From contig CAIYWF010000234.1 of NCBI GenBank assembly GCA_903929845.1, positions 1 through 5,055 of the forward strand: 5,055 nt of DNA, read 5' to 3'. This DNA comes from an uncultured Chlorobiaceae bacterium. GTDB taxonomy: Bacteria; Bacteroidota; Chlorobiia; Chlorobiales; Chlorobiaceae. Below, one piece after another: positions 1 to 5,055 of this stretch. Each line of letters opens with the position of its first letter. Position 1 is the first letter of the stretch. The notes beneath the pieces were generated by a model that was not told the origin of the DNA, made no database searches, and saw only the letters and a program-made list of their open reading frames with translations. Position numbers and translations under genes: made by a program.

Positions 1-1229
1 CACTCCTGCCTACAGATATTTACATTGATTCGTCGAAGAGCTACGGTACCTCGTGGGATGAGAATACAGACAGTTACGCTATCATTGGCCGGAAGTCTTT
101 TGTACAGGTTCGAGCAATGGCATCAGATTACTACTACATCGATGATAATTCTCTCAAACCGCTTCTTGACGAAGAGTCCGTGCTGGAGTGGACAGAACAT
201 ATTACCTATCGACCACCGACAAGTTTCTCATACGATACCAGTACATCAGAAAGAGTGTCCGAACTTCACCGATACATAACGCACCTTTGGGAGGAAATCC
301 GCAAAAGTCCGCAAGCGCTGATTCCTTTGCCCGTTGTTGTGTACTACCGTGCAACAAGAAGGATGGGGGGAATGCCTGAACTTGGGGATATCTTCAAACT
401 CGATCTTGCCAGAGACAAGGCATTCGTCAGTGCTCTCGATGCGGCAGACAATTTTACTGCCATGTGCCAGTGGTTCTACTTGCGTGAGAACGCCGAGCTC
501 CGTGCTAATGTAAACGCCCAGAATGGCGATAGCAAGGAGTTTGCCGACTTGCGTGCTATACGACAGGCATTGAAACTTACAATCGAAGGGCTGGAACGAG
601 TCTATTTTGATGGCAGCCCGCCCCGACTGATGGTTGAAATCAGAGAGTTCGATGGCAGTTTGCGCTCATTTGAACTGGCGCAACTGAGCGACGGTTACCG
701 AAATCTGCTTGCGTTGGTACTCGACTTCGCCCGTCGGCTTGCACAGGCTAATCCAAACTGGCCAAACCCGCTTGAAGCTCCGGGCATTCTGCTTATTGAT
801 GAAATCGAACTGCATCTTCATCCCCGATGGCAGCAGAAGGTCATTCCCGCCCTGCGCGCAGCCTTCCCGAACACCCAACTCATTGTCTCAACGCACAGTC
901 CGGCGGTGCTCACCACGGTACGCCGCGAACATATCAAACTGCTCGGTGCTGACCATCAGTTTGAGCAGATCCCGAATGATGTAGGCACCTACGGCGCTGA
1001 CAACTCCCGTGTTCTTGCCGAGGTGTTTGGTGCTGATTTACGGCCCGGAAACATTGATACCGTTGCAAAACTGCGAGCCTATCTGCAATTGATAGAAAAG
1101 CGCCAGCATGACACGGAAGAGGCAACCAATTTGCGCAACGAACTTGAATCTGCGTTAGGCACAAGCGACCCCGATCTTCTTCGTGCTGACCTGCGTGTAA
1201 AGCAGATAAAGATACTTGGCGAGAGATGA
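1..1229 (+). CDS. ptuA: PtuA-like ATPase of a Septu/retron-type defence system (5' truncated by window edge)
   Basis: This is the C-terminal part of an ABC/OLD-like P-loop ATPase. The frame is open from base 3 with no stop, and no in-frame ATG occurs before base 117, so the true start and the Walker A loop lie upstream. Visible motifs are an LPVVVYY strand near base 327 (typical of COG3950-type ATPases), an ABC-signature-like LSDGYRNLLAL at about 684-716, Walker B ILLIDEIELHLHP at about 786-824 (catalytic Asp-Glu at 798-803), and the switch-histidine motif STHSP at about 888-902. A TYGADNSRVL block near base 987 resembles the post-ATPase part of PtuA proteins, and a charged helical tail follows. 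The stop overlaps the start of the HNH gene by 4 nt, the usual PtuA-PtuB order. In known Septu systems this ATPase assembles with PtuB and controls its nuclease activity. It could instead be the ATPase of an Ec78-like retron if a reverse transcriptase lies upstream. The ATPase family call is firm; the PtuA call rests on motifs plus the neighbour. Confidence 0.85.
   Translation, partial: LLPTDIYIDSSKSYGTSWDENTDSYAIIGRKSFVQVRAMASDYYYIDDNSLKPLLDEESVLEWTEHITYRPPTSFSYDTSTSERVSELHRYITHLWEEIRKSPQALIPLPVVVYYRATRRMGGMPELGDIFKLDLARDKAFVSALDAADNFTAMCQWFYLRENAELRANVNAQNGDSKEFADLRAIRQALKLTIEGLERVYFDGSPPRLMVEIREFDGSLRSFELAQLSDGYRNLLALVLDFARRLAQANPNWPNPLEAPGILLIDEIELHLHPRWQQKVIPALRAAFPNTQLIVSTHSPAVLTTVRREHIKLLGADHQFEQIPNDVGTYGADNSRVLAEVFGADLRPGNIDTVAKLRAYLQLIEKRQHDTEEATNLRNELESALGTSDPDLLRADLRVKQIKILGER
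1226..1229 (+). other. ATGA stop/start overlap coupling ptuA and ptuB
   Basis: The ATG of the HNH gene (1226-1228) overlaps the TGA of the ATPase gene (1227-1229). GAGAG at 1221-1225 touches the start codon and is too close for a standard Shine-Dalgarno. Terminating ribosomes probably re-initiate here, which would tie PtuB output to PtuA translation and suit proteins of one complex. Confidence 0.85.
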
Positions 1230-1852
1230 GGACAATTCAACGCAATGCACCGCCGGATTGTCTTGCTCGGCAACCAAAAAACCAGCAATGGAGTGAGTTC
1301 ATTGGTACCCCATGCCATAGCGATCTACATACTGGTTTGCGCCAGGAGCAACAGGGACTCTGCTGCTATTGTGAACATCAGATTGAGGATAGCGACAGCC
1401 ATGTTGAACATCTTGAACCGCGCAAAACAAATGAGGCCCGCACTTACCACTACACCAACCTGCCTCTATCATGCAATGGTGGTAAAGTTGAGCATTGCGG
1501 ACACTACAAGGATAACCGGCAAAGAAATCCAAATTACGAGTGGAATGCAGCTCGTTTTTCCTCTCCCCATGACCCGGACACAGCGTTACTCTTCAGTTAT
1601 CTGTTTGATGGCAGCATCAACCCGACTCCGGTCGATGAGGAAAAGGCCCTCTTTCTTATTGGCTATCTTGGCCTTGACTGCTCCCGCCTGATTGACCGTC
1701 GGCTTCAACATGCACGAGATTTGATCGATACCTTGGGTGAAGAGCCTGACCCCTACATAGTGACTTGGCTTCGCAAAGAGTATCTTCAACCCGATACCAA
1801 CGGCCATTTGAAAAAGTTTTTCTCGCTCTCGAAAGCGATTTTGGAACCATGA
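1226..1852 (+). CDS. ptuB: PtuB-like HNH endonuclease (Septu/retron effector nuclease)
   Basis: Complete 208-aa protein, a usual length for the TIGR02646-like HNH family found with PtuA. The N-terminus MRTIQR matches the family's opening. The nuclease core is residues about 44-98: CCYC gives a Cys46-x2-Cys49 knuckle, HVEHLEPR (59-66) supplies the first HNH histidines, Asn78 in the YTNLPLSC segment is the middle N, and Cys83 with HCGHYK (90-95) completes a zinc-bound beta-beta-alpha-metal fold. The C-terminal half (about 110-208) is mostly helical with no motif I recognise. The start is fixed by an ATGA overlap with the upstream ATPase stop; no well-spaced Shine-Dalgarno is visible, so translation is probably coupled. 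The protein is expected to be a cytoplasmic metal-dependent nuclease acting with the ATPase on phage or cellular nucleic acid. The HNH assignment is clear from sequence; the Septu role is inferred from the pairing. Confidence 0.88.
   Translation: MRTIQRNAPPDCLARQPKNQQWSEFIGTPCHSDLHTGLRQEQQGLCCYCEHQIEDSDSHVEHLEPRKTNEARTYHYTNLPLSCNGGKVEHCGHYKDNRQRNPNYEWNAARFSSPHDPDTALLFSYLFDGSINPTPVDEEKALFLIGYLGLDCSRLIDRRLQHARDLIDTLGEEPDPYIVTWLRKEYLQPDTNGHLKKFFSLSKAILEP
1849..1852 (+). other. ATGA stop/start overlap coupling ptuB and the DUF1156 methylase gene
   Basis: The methylase ATG (1849-1851) overlaps the ptuB TGA (1850-1852). The only purine-rich match upstream is GGAA at 1843-1846, just 2 nt from the start, so coupled re-initiation is the likely mode. 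This overlap sets the methylase start and places it in the same transcript as the Septu-like pair. Confidence 0.85.
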
Positions 1853-4836
1853 TATACACGAAAAAACTTATAGAAGTTGCTCTGCCGCTTGAAGCGATCA
1901 ATATTGCCAGTGCACGCGAAAAATCCATTCGTCATGGGCACCCTTCGACGCTCCATTTGTGGTGGGCGCGGCGACCTCTGGCTGCGGCACGGGCGGTGAT
2001 TTTTGCCCAGATGGTTGATGACCCTTCAGCCCATCCTGATATTTTCCCCACCGAGAAGAAACAGGAAAAAGAGCGTCAACGGCTCTTTCGCATTATTGAA
2101 GAGTTGGTGAAATGGGAGAACACTACCAACGAGACGGTGTTGCAGCAGGCTCGTGAGGAGATCTGGCAGAGCTGGCGCTACACCTGCGCCGAAAATGCTG
2201 ACCATCCGCGAGCAAAAGAGCTGTTCGACCGCTACAAACTGCCCGCCTTTCACGACCCCTTTGCCGGAGGTGGAGCACTGCCGCTGGAAGCACAGCGGCT
2301 GGGACTGGAGAGCTACGCCAGTGACCTCAACCCGGTTGCTGTGTTGATCAACAAGGCAATGATTGAGATTCCGCCGAAGTTTGCAGGGAAGCAGCCGGTC
2401 AATCCTGAGTGGCAGAAAAAATCGTTTGCCGACAAAATGGGTCATGAATGGAAAGGTGCCCAAGGGTTGGCGGAAGATGTGCGCTACTACGGTCAATGGA
2501 TGCGTGACGAAGCTGAAAAGCGCATCGGTAATCTCTATCCAAAAATTGAAGTTATTGCGGCAATGGCCGAAGAGCGACCTGACCTAAAAAAATATGTTGG
2601 CCGAAAGCTCACCGTTATTGCCTGGCTCTGGGCGCGTACCGTGAAAAGCCCCAATCCCGCCTTTGCCAACGTTGATGTGCCGCTGGCATCAACTTTCATG
2701 CTCTCGACCAAGGCAGGCAAGGAGGCTTATGTTGATCCGGTTATTGAGGAGGGTGGCTATCGTTTTACTGTGAAGATGGGCAAGCCGAAGGATGCGGATA
2801 GGGTGAAACTCGGCACTGCCGCTGGTAAGCGTGCGGCGTTTCGCTGTTTGATGTCGGGTGTTCCGGTCTCTTACGATCATATTCGTGAAGAGGGTAAGGC
2901 TGGTCGAATGGGTGTGAAGTTGATGGCCATTATTGCTGAAGGTGATCGCGGAAGAGTTTATCTTTCACCAACGCCAGAGATGGAGGCGATTGCATTGAGC
3001 GCACAACCGACATGGAAGCCTGATTGTGAGATGCCAAAAAAACATCGAAACTTCCAGCCTCCAGGTTATGGCATGAACAATCTTGGAGATATTTTCACTT
3101 CCCGCCAGCTTGTGGCGCTGACAACCTTCTCCGATCTGGTGCAGGAAGCAAGTGAGCGGGTGAAGCAGGATGCTATTCAAGCTGGGCTGCCCGAGGACTG
3201 TCCAGCTCTTGCAGAAATGGGCACTGGTGCTACTGCTTACGCAGAAGCTGTGGCGGTGTATTTGGCGATGGCTGTAGATAAGTGTACCGATTATTGGTCA
3301 GAAATTTGTACTTGGCATAGTTCAGGTGAAAAAATGAGGAACACGTTTGGGAGACAAGCGATACCAATGAGTTGGGATTATGCAGAGGTCAATCCTATGT
3401 GTGATTCTTCCGGTAACTGGATGGCAATGATTGATTGGGTTTGGAAGGCTATTAAGATTACTCCGGCTGGATTAGCAGGTATTGCTGTACAATCAGATGC
3501 ACAGTCACAAATCTTTTCATCGGATCATGTCATCTCTACCGACCCGCCCTACTATGACAATATCTGCTATGCTGATCTTTCAGATTTCTTCTATGTTTGG
3601 CTACGCCGCTCGCTGAAACTCTTTTTTCCTGATCTCTTCGCGACGCTCGCTGTTCCCAAGGCTGAAGAGCTGGTGGCCACTCCTTATCGTCACGGGAGCA
3701 AGGCAAAGGCAGAGAGCTTTTTCCTCGATGGTATGACAAAAGCGATGCATCGCCTTGCTGAACAGGCGCATCCCGCTTTTCCTGTTACCATTTACTATGC
3801 CTTCAAACAAGCAGAAAGTGACGGAGGTGATGGAACTACCAATACCGGCTGGGATACCTTTCTTGCTGCGGTTATCGAAGCGGGATTTGCCATCAGCGGC
3901 ACCTGGCCGATGCGAACAGAACTGAGTAACCGCATGATTGGTGCAGGTTCCAATGCCCTTGCATCCAGCATTATTCTTGTTTGCCGCCAACGCCCAGCTA
4001 ATGCAACCACTGCTACCCGCCGTGATTTCGTCGCCGCCCTCAAAGGGCCTTCTCGCGAAGAACGTGAGCAACTTGAACAGGAGAAAAAACGGAAAGAGCT
4101 CTCATCAGCCCGTCGTGAGGAAATTCGTGCGCGTCTTGAGGATAACCTTCCAGCGGCTTTGGTAAAGCTGCAAAGCGGCAACATCGCCCCGGTGGATCTT
4201 GCGCAGGCGGCCATTGGACCCGGTATGGCGGTCTATACCCGTTATGCAAAAGTGCTTGATGCCGACGGCAAACCAGTTCCGGTGCGAGCAGCATTGGCGC
4301 TGATCAATCAGGTGCTCGACGAAGCTTTGGCTGAACAAGAGGGCGATTTCGATGCTGACACCCGCTGGGCGCTCACCTGGTTTGAGCAGATGGGTTTCAA
4401 CGATGGTGATTATGGTATTGCCGAACAGCTCTCAAAGTCAAAAAATACTGCGGTACAAGGGTTGGTTGAAGCGGGTATCATTCTCTCCAAAGCGGGCAAA
4501 GTGCGTCTGCTGAAACCCGCTGAACTGCCTGTCGATTGGAATCCGATTAACGACGCGCGTCTCACCGTATGGGAAATGGTGCATCAACTCATCCGCGTGC
4601 TCGAAGTCAGCGGCGAAAGCGCGGCGGCGGATCTGGTGGCCAAGCTTGGCACCGAGGCTGAAATTGCCCGGGAACTCTGTTATCGTCTCTACACCCTCTG
4701 TGAGCGCAAAAAGCGGGCCAATGAAGCGATGAGCTATAACGGTCTGGTACAGAGCTGGCCGGAGATTACCCGTCTGGCTCAGGAAAAACCCTCTGCCGTT
4801 GCATCCGATACCTATAATTTGTTTGATCAGGAGTAA
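1849..4836 (+). CDS. DUF1156 domain adenine-specific DNA methyltransferase (COG1743-like), defence-associated
   Basis: Complete 995-aa protein. The DUF1156 block is at the N-terminus (residues about 6-55: KKLIEVALPLEAIN, then HPSTLHLWWARRPLAAAR). SAM-binding motif I is DPFAGGG (136-142, bases 2254-2274), followed by the acidic motif SDLNP (158-162). The catalytic motif IV is DPPYYDN (565-571, bases 3541-3561), the form used by amino-methyltransferases that make N6-methyladenine. The roughly 420 residues between motifs I and IV probably hold target recognition and a degenerate zinc-ribbon region (264-337). After the catalytic domain come a charged, coiled-coil-like stretch (about 733-765) and a helical C-terminal domain ending near YNGLVQSWPEI. 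The start at ATG 1849 overlaps the ptuB stop in an ATGA, and DUF1156 begins immediately after it; a TTG at 1765 would add 28 residues that do not resemble the family. Related proteins are often annotated as anti-phage-associated and sit beside DUF499 ATPases, as here. Target sequence and activity are unknown. Confidence 0.92.
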   Translation: MIYTKKLIEVALPLEAINIASAREKSIRHGHPSTLHLWWARRPLAAARAVIFAQMVDDPSAHPDIFPTEKKQEKERQRLFRIIEELVKWENTTNETVLQQAREEIWQSWRYTCAENADHPRAKELFDRYKLPAFHDPFAGGGALPLEAQRLGLESYASDLNPVAVLINKAMIEIPPKFAGKQPVNPEWQKKSFADKMGHEWKGAQGLAEDVRYYGQWMRDEAEKRIGNLYPKIEVIAAMAEERPDLKKYVGRKLTVIAWLWARTVKSPNPAFANVDVPLASTFMLSTKAGKEAYVDPVIEEGGYRFTVKMGKPKDADRVKLGTAAGKRAAFRCLMSGVPVSYDHIREEGKAGRMGVKLMAIIAEGDRGRVYLSPTPEMEAIALSAQPTWKPDCEMPKKHRNFQPPGYGMNNLGDIFTSRQLVALTTFSDLVQEASERVKQDAIQAGLPEDCPALAEMGTGATAYAEAVAVYLAMAVDKCTDYWSEICTWHSSGEKMRNTFGRQAIPMSWDYAEVNPMCDSSGNWMAMIDWVWKAIKITPAGLAGIAVQSDAQSQIFSSDHVISTDPPYYDNICYADLSDFFYVWLRRSLKLFFPDLFATLAVPKAEELVATPYRHGSKAKAESFFLDGMTKAMHRLAEQAHPAFPVTIYYAFKQAESDGGDGTTNTGWDTFLAAVIEAGFAISGTWPMRTELSNRMIGAGSNALASSIILVCRQRPANATTATRRDFVAALKGPSREEREQLEQEKKRKELSSARREEIRARLEDNLPAALVKLQSGNIAPVDLAQAAIGPGMAVYTRYAKVLDADGKPVPVRAALALINQVLDEALAEQEGDFDADTRWALTWFEQMGFNDGDYGIAEQLSKSKNTAVQGLVEAGIILSKAGKVRLLKPAELPVDWNPINDARLTVWEMVHQLIRVLEVSGESAAADLVAKLGTEAEIARELCYRLYTLCERKKRANEAMSYNGLVQSWPEITRLAQEKPSAVASDTYNLFDQE
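4829..4833 (+). promoter_or_regulatory. Shine-Dalgarno site (AGGAG) for the HEPN/DUF499-type gene
   Basis: AGGAG sits 6 nt before ATG 4840 and lies within the last codons of the methylase gene. It is the only strong, well-spaced ribosome binding site in the window, so the fourth gene can be initiated independently, unlike ptuB and the methylase gene, which appear to depend on coupling. Confidence 0.8.
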
Positions 4837-4839
4837 ACC

Positions 4840-5055
4840 ATGGCCATCACCAATCAGGAACGTGTCAACAAGGCTTTGGGGCAACTGAAGGCGGGTCTCT
4901 CGCCTTTCGTTGAGCGCGAGGTCAATGCGGCTCTTGATGATAATGCGCTCTCCATGCTGAAGCTGAAGAGCTTTATCGATGACCCGATCCTTGTCAACAA
5001 AAGTATTGCTGAATGGGATGTGGCGCCGCTCCTGAAACTGATGTGGGATATCTGG
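4840..5055 (+). CDS. Swt1-family HEPN-like N-terminus, probably of a DUF499 ATPase (3' truncated by window edge)
   Basis: Only the first 72 codons are in the window, and the frame is open to the end. The start is well supported: AGGAG lies 6 nt upstream of the ATG, and the gene begins 3 nt after the methylase stop. The visible pattern is MAITNQERVNKAL, then GLSPFVEREV, and near the end WDVAPLLKLMWDIW. It matches, from memory, the N-terminal Swt1-like HEPN segment found in defence proteins, including those annotated as DUF499 (COG1483 ATPases). Such proteins usually run to about 1000 residues with a P-loop domain that would lie outside the window. Position immediately after a DUF1156 methylase strongly favours the DUF499 partner. 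No catalytic HEPN RNase motif (Arg-x4-6-His) is visible in this fragment, so RNase activity should not be assumed. An alternative is another Swt1-HEPN defence protein with a different C-terminal domain. Confidence 0.75.
   Translation, partial: MAITNQERVNKALGQLKAGLSPFVEREVNAALDDNALSMLKLKSFIDDPILVNKSIAEWDVAPLLKLMWDIW

Noticed and set aside
651..835. Recurring GATGGCAG words (also near 611 and 1608) as a repeat family
   Set aside because: The matches are short, irregularly spaced and within coding sequence, explained by common Asp-Gly-Ser and similar codons.
117..1229. ATG 117 as the start of the ATPase gene
   Set aside because: The frame stays open to the window edge, no Shine-Dalgarno precedes 117, and a start there would leave an ABC-type ATPase without its Walker A half.
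1245..1691. 148-codon plus-strand frame inside ptuB
   Set aside because: It is an out-of-frame shadow of the HNH gene, with no recognisable domain and no ribosome binding site.
1765..1848. TTG 1765 as the methylase start, adding 28 residues
   Set aside because: It would overlap ptuB by 88 nt and put a non-family-like leader before DUF1156, whereas ATG 1849 gives a clean ATGA overlap directly before the conserved domain.
2026..2496. 156-codon minus-strand frame opposite the methylase
   Set aside because: It lies wholly antisense to conserved DUF1156 and motif I coding sequence and has no family resemblance; the same applies to the minus-strand frames at 3601-4071 and 4438-4884.
4837..4839. 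Possible terminator or promoter between the methylase and the last gene
   Set aside because: The gap is only 3 nt with no hairpin or T-run, so the genes are read as one transcript.

Overview
The window is a single, tightly packed plus-strand gene block that reads as part of a bacterial anti-phage defence island. Four genes lie head to tail with no room for internal promoters or terminators, and both window edges cut through genes. No tRNA, rRNA, CRISPR, insertion sequence or integrase signal is visible. The moderate G+C content with locally GC-rich stretches, the ATGA start/stop overlaps and the AGGAG ribosome binding site fit a Gram-negative bacterium. The sequence alone does not support naming a genus.

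Layout. (1) Bases 1-1229 hold the C-terminal part of an OLD/ABC-like ATPase of the PtuA type; its Walker A end lies upstream of the window. (2) Bases 1226-1852 encode a complete 208-aa HNH endonuclease of the PtuB type (the TIGR02646-like 'retron/Septu HNH' family). (3) Bases 1849-4836 encode a complete 995-aa DUF1156 (COG1743-type) adenine-specific DNA methyltransferase, with DPFAGGG and DPPY motifs separated by a large insert. (4) Bases 4840-5055 hold the first 72 codons of a protein opening with a Swt1-family HEPN-like domain. By family context this is probably the N-terminus of a DUF499 ATPase, the usual partner of DUF1156 methylases.

How the genes fit together. PtuA and PtuB form the Septu nuclease complex (and the effector pair of Ec78-like retrons): the ATPase senses or gates and the HNH protein cuts nucleic acid. 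DUF1156 plus DUF499 is a separate, poorly characterised defence-associated module of modification enzyme plus large ATPase. Here the two are physically coupled. ptuA and ptuB overlap by 4 nt, ptuB and the methylase gene overlap by 4 nt, and the methylase and HEPN/DUF499 genes are 3 nt apart. The main point of interest is therefore a possible composite system in which a Septu-type nuclease and a DUF1156/DUF499 modification module are expressed as one unit. Whether they cooperate or are merely co-transcribed is inference.
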